From: Pomphorhynchus laevis | Taxonomy: Eukaryota > Acanthocephala > Palaeacanthocephala > Echinorhynchida > Pomphorhynchidae | NCBI GenBank assembly: GCA_012934845.2 | Contig: WNNJ02001443.1 | Coordinates: forward strand, 1-64,000 | Reading direction: 5' to 3' | DNA length: 64,000 nt | Shown here: piece after piece, positions 23,386 through 34,579 of the stretch | How the letters are laid out: each line of letters opens with the position of its first letter | Numbering within the stretch: the first letter of the stretch is position 1 | Made by a program: the position numbers and the translations under genes | Notes under the pieces: generated by a model | Told to the model about the DNA's origin: nothing | Seen by the model: only the letters and a program-made list of their open reading frames with translations | Database searches by the model: none

Positions 23386-23487
23386 TTATGCGATCCCGCT
23401 GCTGCTACGAGCGATTGGGATATGATCAATTTACAAATTATATAAATAACTAAAAATGAATAAATAATTTCTGTTATCACACAATTG

Positions 23488-23540
23488 CATTTTATTATTA
23501 TATTTTCGACAACAAAAAGAGCTTGAACAGCTCGAACATG
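23488..23540 (-). mobile_element. Solo CR1-like 3' tail
   Basis: On the minus strand, GAGCTGTTCAAGCTC then TTTTTGTTGTCGAAAATATAATAATAA, the conserved 3' end of CR1-like copies. Only the last ~50 bp are present, an extreme 5' truncation. It ends where the L2-like element begins. Confidence 0.65.
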
Positions 23541-23581
23541 TTGGTTCACTCCCCGACACCCCACGTCCCGTCCTTCCCGTC

Positions 23582-24286
23582 TTGTTTCTCAATAACTTGC
23601 ATCCATCAATCAAAATCACCTCCACCAACCTCCACTATCCTTCCACTCATAACCTTTCCTCACATCGCTTGCCACCCTCTTTATTATCATTATCCTCTAT
23701 GTATCCCGTCGTCAAACCAAGTCCCTCCAAATCATCAACTGCCAGCTCTTCTATCGTGAGCTCACCTACTCACGTCAGTCGTCCTCCTTTACGGAAGCGC
23801 TTTGCTTCTCGCGATCGTTGCATCATTGTCACTAATATCACGCCTTCTAACTCCTTATCTCCACAAGCACGTCTAGACCACGATGTTTCCGCCTTCAGAT
23901 CCATCATCTCGTCTATTGTCACTGCGGATAAACCATCGTTTTTCAAGGACATTTCACCTGTCGCATTCATCCGTCTAAACAAATCTTCTCAATCTAATCC
24001 TTCCCAGCCCCCTCTCCTAAAAATTGTTTTCAAGCATCGCTCTCACGCGTCTTCTGTCCTCTCTCAACGATTCAAACTCATGTCATCTTCAACCACTCGA
24101 ATTTTCACCAATCGCGCCCCTTCTGAAATCGCTCAAATCTCTTCAGCACGCATCGAAAAACGCCGTCGCGAGGAAAACGGCGAAACATCACTCTCCATCC
24201 GAAACATAGACGAAAATTTTCAAGTTGTCCACACCCGTCCAAAAATTCGATGGCGCTCCATCTCTCCTATGTGTCTTCTCCACTAG
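23582..24286 (+). mobile_element. L2-like LINE (L2-A), ORF1
   Basis: A 234-codon open frame, Ser/Pro-rich at the start (PSKSSTASSSIVSSPTHVSR), then a basic region, RKRFASRDRCIIVTNI, a block like KIVFKHRSHASSVLSQRFKL and RIEKRRREENGET. It precedes and overlaps the endonuclease frame by 37 bp (24250-24286). ORF1 of this LINE class is thought to act as an RNA chaperone. It shows no stop. An upstream start at 23523 in another frame was not chosen. Confidence 0.6.
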
Positions 24287-27213
24287 ACTCTTTCGCCACA
24301 GCACACGGTTTCCGCCTCGGTCTCCTCAACACTAGATATATTCTCAATAAATCCGATCTTATCCTCAACCTATTCACCAAGCAATCCATCGATCTCTTAT
24401 GCCTCACCGAATCCTGGCACTCAGATTCCGACGACCTTTCCATTCGCCGTCTGCTCTCTGCCGGTTGCTCCCTAGTCGAATCCGCCCGCCCCCTCAGCTC
24501 ATGCCCTTCTAAATTCTCTAATCATGGCGGCATCGTCGCATTCGCGCGTCACCCCGCGTCTATTCGCAAAATCAATCCCCCTTTCAGTCCTTGCTCTTTT
24601 GAATTGCTCACTTGTCGTTATTCTAACCCGATCACTTTAGGTCTCGCCATTGTATACCGTCCTGGTTCATCAACTCCTAAAGCCTTATTTCTCACCGAAT
24701 TCGCTGACTTCCTTTCTCATTGTCCTTTGTCCTAAATCCCTTCACTCGTTCTAGGCGACTTCAATATCCTCCTCGACCGCCCCTCTTCCACGGATTACAT
24801 CCGGTTTATCAGCATTCTATCCAACTACAATTACAAACTAATCTCCACTGCCCCCACACATATACTTGGTGGGGCACTCGACATCATCGCTGTCATGATC
24901 ATTTTGCTGCCTACACCTCACTGTCCATCTCTGATCCTGGTCTATCCGATCACTTTCTTATCACCCTTGATCTCACTCGTAACCACACCCCTCCTCACAC
25001 ACCTACAATCCTACGTCGCCCTTGGAGAAATCTTGACCTCTCCCTTCTCCGCTCTGACTTACTCAAATCGTCTTTATCATTACCCACAATAACATATTCG
25101 TCTCCTCACTATCTCGCCTTTCTTTTCGACTCTGAACTCACATCCATTATCGATATTCTCTTGCCATTCAAGTCTCACCCACACCGTCGCTTGCACCGTG
25201 CTACATGGTTTGACATCCAATGTCTACTCTCAAAGCGTCGACTCCGCCATGCTTTTCGAGTCTATCACCGCTCTCTCAGACGTGATTTTCGCTCGATCAC
25301 TCCGTCTTTCCGTGATTCCTATCTTGCTCTTCGCTAGTCTCATCTCAACCAACTTCGTACCAAATGCAACTCTTTCTGGCAGCATACAATCATCACTTCA
25401 TTAAACTCTGAGACTCTCTGGCATACTTTTAACTCAATCCTGGCTCGTTCCTCATCGCCGTGCAACTTCAATGCCAATGATTATTCGTAATTTCTCCAGA
25501 CTAAAGTATCCACGCTGCTCTATCACACCCCGGTCTCCATCCAATCCCACTCTGCCCAGTCTACTCTCATCCTTCCGGAACTCTTTCATCTTCTCCCTGT
25601 ATCACCTACAGAAGTATCATCTGTCCTCATGTCCTTGCCAAACAAAACCTCACCTGCCGATCCCCTTGCCTACTCACATATTAAAATCTATATGCACATC
25701 GATATACCCATTTCTCACATCTTTGTTTAACTCGTCCATCCGCAGTCGTATCTTCCCTTCACACTGGAAAATCTGCAATCGTTCGTCCACTCCTTAAGAA
25801 ACAATCGCTCGACCCCTCCCTTCCTTCTAGCTATCGCCCCATTTCACTACTCCCTACTCTTTCTAAGCTCTAAGAACGCCTCATCTTAATACAAATCGAC
25901 GCTTATCTCTCCTCATCCAATCTGTACCCTCCTTTCCAATCCGCTTTCCGCTCTAATCACTCGACAAAAATCGCATGCATAAAAGTGTACAACGACTTAC
26001 TCATTTCTCGAGACAAGGCTCTATATAGTGTTCTCATCTCCCTCGACCTCTCCTCCGCATTCAACATTGTCGATCACTCCGTCCTTTTTTCTCGACTTCG
26101 TTATGATTACGGATTTTCTTCCTCCTCCGTAGCATGGTTCGCCTCATATCTATCCGACCGTTCCTTTCGCGTCTGTTCTAATTCATCATCCTCCCCTCCC
26201 ATCCCTATTTTTTGCGGGATCCCACAAGGTTCAGTTTTAGGTCCTCTGCTTTTCTCTCTACTGCTTGGCGATCTATCTCCGTTTATCAAACCTTACTCCT
26301 TTAAGGTCATGCAATACGACAATGACATTCTAATCTATGCTCATGCACCCGCACATCGCATACACGATATCAACATTTCTGCCTCTAACTGTCTTTCTTC
26401 TATCTACAAACGTCTCTCCAATCTCCATCTCGTTCTAAACCCCGAAAAGTCTAAAATAATGTGGATCCTCACCCGTTAACAAAACATATCTCCTCCCACT
26501 GTATATTTTGCCTCATCAATCATCCCCATAGTCCACAATCTCACTTTCTTAGGCTTCCATATCGATGATCACCTTTCCCTTAAACCCTTCGTCCGTGACA
26601 AGGTCCGCTCATCTAATTTAATTCTCCGTGATGTCCGCCGTATCCGCCCCCTTATCGACTTCCGTTCTTGTATGTCTCTTCTTTCATCGCTTCTTTTCTC
26701 TAAAATCGATTACTGCCTTAGCCTTTTCGCCAATTCTCCAAAATCCATCATCCTACCCCTACAACGAATAATCAACACCGTCGTTCGAGTGCTCTTTCGT
26801 CTCCGTCGCTTCGACCACACATCCACATATTTTGCCCAACTCTCCTGGCCCACCATCCACATCCGCATCAAACTCCGCCTTCTTCTCGTTACCTTTCGTC
26901 TCATCGCTGTCGGCTCCCCATCGTTCATCAACCTTCCTTTCTTAGACGATACTCGCCCCACCTCGCTATCGCTTCGTTCCTGTCATACCCTCTTACTCCA
27001 CGTTCCTAATTACTCCAACAACCACGGTCTCCGATCCTTCCTCGTCGCCGCCTCACTCGCCTGGAATCAACTCCCTCTCGACGTCCGCCGCGCCCCCTCC
27101 TTTATCACATTCAAACACCTCCTCCGTTCACACCTCGACACCTGATTCACAGTCTTGTTTTGTTGTGGTCATGTAATCGTGCGCTGGCACGCATTTGCCA
27201 CGTTAAAATAAAT
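24250..27213 (+). mobile_element. L2-like LINE (L2-A), ORF2 and 3' end
   Basis: The APE endonuclease begins at 24250 (GLLNTRYILNKSDLIL, LCLTESWHSDSDDLSIRRL, SNHGGIVAFARH, LAIVYRPGSSTPK). After about 24735 the frame shifts repeatedly: DHFLITLDL (24.95 kb), LLSKRRLRHAFRVYHRSLRR (25.2 kb), then RT motif A LISLDLSSAFNIVDHS, motif B GIPQGSVLGPLLFSLLLGDL and motif C MQYDNDILIYAHA. Motif C reads YDND instead of YADD, so a catalytic residue is changed. The C-terminal part (SLLFSKIDYCLSLFANS, LQRIINTVVRVLFRLRRFD) ends at 27145. The 3' end is a CGTGC-GCTG-GCACG hairpin plus ATTTGCCACGTTAAAATAAAT. At least five frame breaks; dead. The coding strand is C-rich, unlike all neighbours. Confidence 0.85.
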
Positions 27214-27650
27214 CGTTTTTTATATCGTGAGCGGCTTGAATTTCTAAAGATACCATCTTTGGGTCAGAGGCTATATTACCTAGACCTTGTTGCATTATGG
27301 CGAATGGTTGATGGGATAGATGGGTTTTCCTCGTGCTATGTTAAAGTTTGTTCTCAGACGCGTCGTGGCCATCCGTTGAAACTATTTAAGTTTCCTCACG
27401 GTAAAGTAGTGAGTTTGGCTAGGCTCTCACATCGAGCATTAAACGCCTGGAACACTTCGCCTGGAGAAATAGCATGTACCAAGGACTTCTCTCAATTTAA
27501 AGTTCAACTTCGTCAGTGGATTAACGATCATGGCATTCCGGATGTGTACAATATTATGTAAACGCTATTTCCTTATTGGAAATATATGATGTCGAAGATC
27601 ATATGGTCTATCTATCGTGTCGTAGTTGCTTTTCTGACATCTCAGGACTA
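27214..27650 (+). mobile_element. CR1-like LINE C-terminal fragment
   Basis: An open stretch to 27561 encodes RERLEFLKIPSLGQRLYYLD, LVALWRMVDGIDGF, RRGHPLKLFKFPHGKVVSL and LSHRALNAWNTSPGEI, like the fragment at 52.1-52.4 kb (LLQLWRMIHVFPGY, LRLSHRAVNLWNRLPNSI). Only the last ~120 codons remain. Its 5' end abuts the 3' end of L2-A exactly at the AATAAAT tail. Confidence 0.75.
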
Positions 27651-27657
27651 CACCACG

Positions 27658-27862
27658 ATAAGATATCATGGTGGATAAGATATCGTGGTGGATTAGATAT
27701 CATGGTGGATTAGATATCGTGGTTGATTAGATATCGTGGTTGATTAAATATCGTGGTTGATTAGATATCGTGGTGGATTAGATATCGTGGTGGATTAGAT
27801 ATCGTGGTGGATTAGATATCTTGGTGGATAAGATATCGTGGTGGATAAGATATCGTGGTGTA
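27658..27862. repeat. 17-bp minisatellite, about 12 units
   Basis: Unit AGATATCGTGGTGGATT with few changes (GTT for GTG, ATA for ATT), ending AGATATCGTGGTG then TAGCGATAAG. Each unit carries the palindrome GATATC. It lies between two inward-facing CR1-type 3' ends. Confidence 0.95.
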
Positions 27863-27884
27863 GCGATAAGATATTATTATTAAA

Positions 27885-29420
27885 TACAACAGCAGCAAAA
27901 GAGCGTAGAGCTCGTACAGACTATGTACAGGGTTAAAAAAATATCAATGAAAATCCGATTGTTTTAAGTTAGTACATTCTTCAGATTTCTCTTGAAGGAC
28001 AAAATACTGGAGGCCGAAACCACTTGACTTGGTAGCTTATTCCAGCTTTTCCACGTTCGGTTGACAATTGTGTTAAATCTTCTTCGTGCACGAATGTGGG
28101 TCTTTAACGTGAGGTGATGTCCCCTCAATCTGTTTGAATTTCGAAGTTCGAACAGTTTGCGACAAACATGTTCCCTCTGCCCTTTTTGAACATTAAGCGC
28201 TGTCCACACAAACATTAAATCAGATGACTTTAAAGATTTCTTCACTGTGGTCACACCAAGTGCGTGAAGTCGAAAAATGAATGAGAGCTTGCGTTGGCTG
28301 GGTACAAGATGTGTGGCCTTGCGTAATATGGATTCGTACAGGTTCATCTCTGTCGTAGTTTGAGGGTGACAGGCAGGTGAAGCGTATCTCATTAAAGATA
28401 AGACATAAGCATTGTAAATTAACTTAAAACTGGATGCGTCAAGCTGGCCAATGGTCCTTCTAATAAGTCCTAAAATTCGACGGCATTTAGCAACTGTGTG
28501 ACTGGTATGTGGGATGGTCGATAAGCTTCTATTTACGATCACTCCAAGGTCTTGAAATTGGAGAACTGTTTCAATTTCTCTTCCGTCAATGGTATATGAT
28601 GAATTGATGTGTAGATGTCCGATGTGCATATGTTTTGACTTATCGGGGTTTAATACCAGTCCCCGTTGATTACACCAGACCTTAATATTATCAATGTCTC
28701 TCTGGAGTATCATTGGATCTCGGCTATCGATTATTAGTCGCCAAATTTTCAAGTCGTCGGCATATAAACTACATGGACTCAAAATAGCTGAAATAAGCTC
28801 GTTGATGTAAATAATGAAGAGCAATAGACTGAGTACCGATCCCTGAGGAACCCCGCGTCCAGGATTTCTTGTCTTTGACATATGTTTATTGGCCAATACA
28901 GTAATCTTCCAATTTCTAAGGAAGGAGTTAATCCAATTTAGGAGGGTTCCTCTGATGCCGTAATGTTTCAGCGTAATAAGGAAAACATCATAGTATATCC
29001 GATCAAATGCTTTGCTGAGGTCGAGAAACAAAACATCAACACCAACTGCAGCCTCGGCATATCTGGTCCAATCACTTCTCGCAAGTACGATGTTTGTGAC
29101 AGTAGATCTTCCTGGGCGGAAACCATGCTGGTTGTCGTAGAGTAATTGGTTCACTTCTAGGTGCCCGATGATTCGTTTATTTAATTACCTTTTTACGATC
29201 TGTTATAAATCGGAAGAGCCAAAAATGATTCGTCTAAAAAGAAATTTCCCTAGCACTTTACAAGCAACGCAGGTAGGGCTTATTGGCCGATAGTTGCTTG
29301 CTAGATTACGGTCGCCTTTTTTGTAGAGAGGTCGGATTGTAGAACATTTCCAATCTGATGGTATACAGCCTGTTGACAAGGAGAAATCGATTAATTACAT
29401 GATTCATGGGATAATATCTT
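27885..29420 (-). mobile_element. CR1-like LINE (CR1-B), RT half
   Basis: A 396-codon open frame (29154-27964) carries RT motifs: EN..GFRPGRSTVTN as DNQHGFRPGRSTVTN, motif A VDVLFLDLSKAFDRI, motif B GRGVPQGSVLSLLLFIIYIN, motif C SLYADDLKIW, then LGVIVNRSLSTIPHTSHT and RGHHLTLKTHIRARR. Before it (29155-29400) a frame-shifted piece encodes STIRPLYKKGD and NYRPISP. All three catalytic Asp residues are kept, but the element is 5' truncated in the linker between EN and RT. The 3' end on this strand has GAGCTCTACGCTC (27913-27901) and an (AAT)n tail at 27885-27892. Confidence 0.9.
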
Positions 29421-29429
29421 CAATGAAAG

Positions 29430-29935
29430 GTAAAAAATAATTAAATTAAGTAATAATTAAATAATTAATTTTTAATAAAAATAATATTTTTTTTCAAAAA
29501 TGAATAAATTACCTATTAAGTAAATTAATAGGTAATTTTGCCAACTCCCTTTTTCACTGTTGAATCGATGGAATGGTGATATATTAACTTGTTGCAGCTT
29601 AGGTTAAGATATTTTGTAAATTTGAATATTCAGTCATTTGATTTAATTGTTTCGTCTGGTCATCTCTTTTTCATTTGCTTAATTACCATTTCCAAAAATT
29701 TGTTCTGCTTTTGAATGATTTCGTGGTTTCTGGAATTTGTGTTGCTCGAATCAGTAATGAGCACAATGCTGTATCAGGTACATCGAACAGATACGCAGAA
29801 TGAAGATCATGTGATAAGACAGCAGGATTATGTCTGTAAGAACACTTTATTCACTTGAAACTTTAATGTAATATCGTTCTCTAGTTAATTAGTTGCTTAC
29901 CAACAAGTTATTAATATTATGTGTCAGATATCCTG
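29430..29935. other. AT-rich stretch without recognised genes
   Basis: No coding sequence recognised. Confidence 0.4.
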
Positions 29936-29941
29936 AATTAA

Positions 29942-30345
29942 AAATTAGATAACTTTACAAATTAATTTAGTGAATTACCAAATGAGTATCAGTCAGCATT
30001 CTTAAAATATCTCTTAATTAAATTATATAACTTACAAAAATTAATTAACGAATGTTTATCAAATATTTGATATTCGTCATTTTGAGCATCTTTAATATCA
30101 AAAGATTAAATAATAAATTAGATAACTTTGCAGATTAATTTAGTGAATTACCAAATGCGTATCATATAAGATAGCAGTCAGCATTCTTAAAATATCTCTT
30201 AATTCAATTATATAAACGATAAAACTTACAAAAATTAATTAACGAATGTTTATCAAATATTTGATATTCGTCATTTTGAGCGTATTAAATATCAAAAGAT
30301 TAAATAATAAATTAGATAACTTTGCAGATTAATTCAGTAAATTAA
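29942..30345. repeat. Long tandem direct repeat, ~173 and 194 bp units
   Basis: Units start at 29942, 30115 and 30309 with AAATTAGATAACTTT(A/G)CA. Two full copies and a ~37-bp third. The second differs mainly by insertion of about 20 bp (ATATAAGATAGC and GATAAAA blocks). It contains TATCAAATATTTGATA, a palindrome. Non-coding. Confidence 0.9.
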
Positions 30346-30467
30346 TTTTTAATTAATTAAATGTTTATTAATCTTCTATTCGGAAGAAATATAAGAAAAC
30401 ATATATATGCTATATCTAAATATAAATATATTTAGATATATATAGCTAAATATATAATAATTATAAT

Positions 30468-30575
30468 AACTATAACGCCTATCTAACAAAAATTAAACCA
30501 TCAAGTAAATATAAATATATGGATAAAATTGAATTAATAGAATCCTTAAATATTTTGATAGTATTATAATATTAA
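30468..30575 (+). mobile_element. PLE fragment, between RT motifs A and B
   Basis: Matches the complement of 3800-3900: ACGCCTATCTAACAAAAATT, then AAACCATCAAGTAAATATAA and GATAAAATTGAATTA. About 100 bp, non-coding, next to the end of L2-like fragments. Confidence 0.8.
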
Positions 30576-31500
30576 TTAACAATATCGAGGATACCGTCAA
30601 GAATATGGGTAGCAGAAAAATAATGAGGAGACATGATTTGAAAATCATGATTATAAAATGTAGAAATCGTCTGGGATACGAATAGACGGGATAGAAGAAG
30701 TTTGTGTTAGGACTATGATCAAATCGATTAGAGAAATAGTTTTTGAAATTAGGTAATCGGATAATTGATAAGGATCAAGAGTGGAGATGGCAGAGGAACG
30801 AGAAAGTAGAGAATTGAGAGTTTTCCATTTAGTTTGATAGTTATTAGCGGAAGCTAGTTTGTTTGGCCAAAAACTATGTGCCTTAGAACGCATAAGTGCC
30901 TATGCGAACGATGAAGAGCAAAGAATTGGTTACGATAAAAGGATGAGTCAAGTGCTGAAGATAGTCTGAGATAACGATGATAATTTCAGAAAGAACGACG
31001 CAGAAGGCATTTTGTAGTCACGCGCTCAGAGTCGAAACATATTGCACTTTAGTGATGCGATTGAACACCAGATTTAAGGGAATAATTTCATCGAGGATAG
31101 AGCAAAATACATTGTTAAAGAGCGAACATAAGTAATTAGGGGATTGGTAGATAGAAGAAAGGTACATTAACGGAAAGCGTTTGATATGAGAGCGAAGATG
31201 AAAAAAAATCGAGGAATTTTCAAGAACAACACGAGATAACTTTTGCAGGAACATTGATTTTTAACGAAGGGAGAGAACATTTAACAAGGAAGAGGTCAGC
31301 TAGAGCAGGATCATATATACACAATGAAGAAGACAAATCAAAACGCGAAGATAGGACATCAATATCGAGGGTACCGCCAATAACATGGGTAGCAGAAAAA
31401 TAATGAGGTGACATGATTTGAAAATAATGACCATTAAATGTAGAAATCGTCATTAGGGTACTGTAATCACAATGACGGTTTAAACGAACATCTATATCAC
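30576..31500 (-). mobile_element. L2-like LINE pieces, rearranged (L2-B')
   Basis: Three short frames match the end of the EN and the EN-RT linker: GGTLDIDVLSSRFDLSSSLC with IYDPALADLFLVK; FNRITKVQYVSTLSA; and HSFWPNKLASANNYQTKWKT. The block AATATCGAGG(A/G)TACCG...TGTAGAAATCGTC occurs at both 30580-30670 and 31360-31450, and GGTCAGCTAGAGCAGGATCA at both 31301 and 31518, so the region has been duplicated and shuffled. Non-functional. Confidence 0.7.
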
Positions 31501-34136
31501 CTAGTACAACCCAAGGAAGTGGTCAGCTAGAGCAGGATCATATATACACAATGAAGAAGACAGCATATATGTTGATTGGCGGATATGAATAGGCAGTTGA
31601 TTCCATGAGAGAGGAGTAGCCACAACGAAGGAGCGGAAGCCAAAAGAGGTAAAGTAGTTTGGGACATGTAAAAGAAGGGAATTATGGGAACGCAGAACAT
31701 CATACACAATACGAGAATTGTCGAGAAAAGGAAGGTTGAGAAATGAAGGGGTATGAAAAGTTACAAGGCGGAAAGCAACGAGAAGAAGACGAATTTGAAC
31801 ACGACAATAAATGGTAGGCCAATCAAGAGAAACAAGATAGTGGGATGTATGATCAAAACGACAAAGACGGAGGAGAACTCCCACGGCAGCGTTGATGATG
31901 CGTTGTAAAGGAAGAAGAGTGGATTTAGATGAGTTGGAAAATAGACTAAGACAGTAATCAAGTCTTGAGAAAAGAAGAGAAGATATGAGAGTCATACAAT
32001 AAGGGAAATCGATCAATCTACGAACTTGAGGGAGATTGCGGAGTATCAAGGTAGATGAGCGTACTTTATCACTAAAAGGGAAGAAAGATGATAAGAAATT
32101 GAGACAAGACAGCTAGAAACAGAAACACTAAGATCATGAATACGATAAGCAGGTGAGTGAGCATAGATGAGAATGTTATTAGCATATTGCATAACATAGA
32201 AGTTTAATGTATGAGAAATCGAAGACAAGTCACCGAGAAAAAGAGAGAAAAGCATAAGGCCTAATACAGAGCCTTGTGGAACACAGGTCGAGATGGATGA
32301 AGGATGGGAGAGAGAAGAGTTAGAATAGACGCGAAATGTACGGTTTGATAGATATGAAGAAAACCATGGACAGTGGGTAAAGAGAAGCCATAATCATGAC
32401 GAAGGCGATGGAGAAGAATCGAGTGATCGACGATGTTAAAAGCAGACGATAGATCAAGAGAAACTATGACACTACATAATTTATGATCGCGCGAGATGAG
32501 TTAGTCATTATAAACTTTAAGACAGGCAATTTCAGTAGAGTGATTAGAGCGAAAAGCGGCTTGGAAGGGAGGAAATAAGTTGTAGGAAAATAGATATGTA
32601 TTAACTTGCTTGAGAACGAGACGCTCAAGGAGTTTAGAGAGGGTTGGGAGAAGTGAGATTATACGGTACGAGGATAGTAGTGAGGAGTCGTGTGATTGCT
32701 TTTTGATGAGAGGACGAACAGTGGCGCATTTCCAGATGGAAGGAAATGTACGGCTACGGATTGACGAGTTGAACAATGTGGTTAGGAAGGGTAAGATAGA
32801 GGAGCAGATATTTTTACGCAAGTGAGTGGGAATCGGGTCAGAGGGAAACGTTTTATTAGGTAATGACATCATAACCGAAGAGACTTTATCAGATGAAACG
32901 GGAAGAAGGTGGAATAGCTTTAGGAGGGAAGCATTTAAAGAGAAACGAGGGTACAAGGGGGCTATGGGTAGTAGGGAAAGTAAGTTAGATAACTTAGTTT
33001 GTAGATAAGAAGAAAATTCATCAGGATTTATATTACAAGGGGATGATGATCGTGAAATAATTGAGTTCTAGATTTTCCAATTAGATTTAGAGTTGGAAGA
33101 TGACTCGAGTTGATTTCGCCAAAAGAGAGTACGTTTAGTACGTATAAGAATAAGATGTGAACGGCGTAGAGAAAAGTAGGAATCACGGAGATTTGGAGTG
33201 AGTGAGTTGGGAGAACGTTTAAGAAAGCGATTATACACACGAAAAGAGTGACGGAGTCGACGCTTAGAAAGACTACAGTCAGAATCGAACCAGGGAGCAT
33301 GGCGCAAGCGCTGAGAGCGTCGGAGTCGACTAGGCAAAAGTTTAATGATGATAGACATAAGTTCAGAATCAAACAGAATGCAGAGATCATCGGGAGAGAG
33401 ATAGTTAAGAGGAAGTGAAAAGAGTGAAGCATTGAGTAAGGCTGTGCAGAGAATAGGATATCGAGAAGTTTCCAGGGTCGACTTGGTGTGGATTATGGTG
33501 GAGGCGGAGAAGGAGGATGGGGACGAGTAAGAGTAAGAGTGACAAGGAAATGATCAGACAAACCAGGATCAGTAATTGACAAGTAAGTATAGTCATTGAA
33601 GCAGTTAGGGATAGCAATGATGTCGAGAGCACCGCCGAGAATATGAGATGGGCTTTTTGAAAGTAATTTATAGTTTAAATCAGAAAAAAGATTAGTTAAA
33701 GTGATAGAGTCAGTCATCTGGGCGATCGAGACGAATGTTAAAGTCACTGAGTACAAAAGAAGGAGTATAAGACAATGAACAGTTAGATATAATATCTGCA
33801 AGCTCGTTAAATAAGATACGTGAGGGGGCAACTGAACCTGGACGGTATACAATCACAAGTTCCAGAGGAAAAGCAGTTGATAATCTGCATATGAGTAATT
33901 CGAACGAGGTGTAACGGATGTTAACGTCTATTTTACGTAAAGACAATGGGTGATGAACACTGGCAACAATACCGCCATGGTTAGAAGCATTAGATGTATG
34001 AGAGGCAATTGGACGAGCTGATTCAACTAAAGAACAACCAGAGCGACAAAGACGACGAATAGCAAGATCGTCGGAGTCACAATGCCAGGATTCGGTAATT
34101 AGCTTCGTTGATTGAACGAGAACCGGGGCATTCAGC
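31501..34136 (-). mobile_element. L2-like LINE (L2-B), EN to C-terminus
   Basis: Antisense relative of L2-A in the same order: EN (34138-33710: LITESWHCDSDDLAIRRL, SNHGGIVASVHHPLSLRKI, LVIVYRPGSVAPSR, FVLSDFNIRLDRPDD), linker with LSKRRLRHSFRVYNRFLKRS (33.3 kb), RT beginning PNKTFPSDPIPTHLRKNICS (32.9 kb), motif C region MQYANNILIYAHSPAYRIHD (32.2 kb) and C-terminus LLPLQRIINAAVGVLLRLCR (31.9 kb). Motif C has YANN in place of YADD, so the catalytic aspartates are lost. At least six frame breaks. 5' truncated in the EN, where it meets a PLE scrap. Confidence 0.85.
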
Positions 34137-34330
34137 ATGATATAGCCGATGACATTGTTCTATTATGGATAAAAAAGGTATAAAGGTTGAATTAGATAAT
34201 AAAACTATACCTAAATTATATTGGAATCCAAAATTACATAAAAATCCAATAAAACCTAGGTTCATATGTAGTGCTTTTAAATATACGTTAAAGCCATTTT
34301 CTGTTTAAATGAATAAAATTTATTATTATC
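34137..34330 (+). mobile_element. PLE fragment, N-terminal RT block
   Basis: Encodes MDKKGIKVELDNKTIPKLYW, then NPKLHKNPIKPRFICSAFKY, nearly identical to residues 34-75 of the PLE-1 RT. Truncated both sides; begins exactly at the L2-B 5' junction. Confidence 0.85.
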
Positions 34331-34579
34331 TTAAAAAACTTTGGTTTCTAATAAACATACAATCTAAAGTAAATACAATATTATACGGATCCTATGTAAA
34401 TTGGTAATTCGAAATTAAGAATATTATCACGTTAAAAAAAGTATTGGTCATTAAAGTTCTTACAATTGAAATTCTTAGCTGCTAACTAACAACTACTTCC
34501 AATCATACATACAACAATGAAGAAAGCAAATTCGAAGAGAGCGTCAAACACTATACATATCACGCAACATCGTAATGCG

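Noticed and set aside
23770-23982. Minus-strand open frame opposite L2-A ORF1
   Set aside because: Shadow of the C-rich ORF1; no motif or splice signal supports it.
27658-27862. CRISPR array
   Set aside because: The 17-bp units are contiguous without spacers and the genome is eukaryotic; it is a minisatellite.
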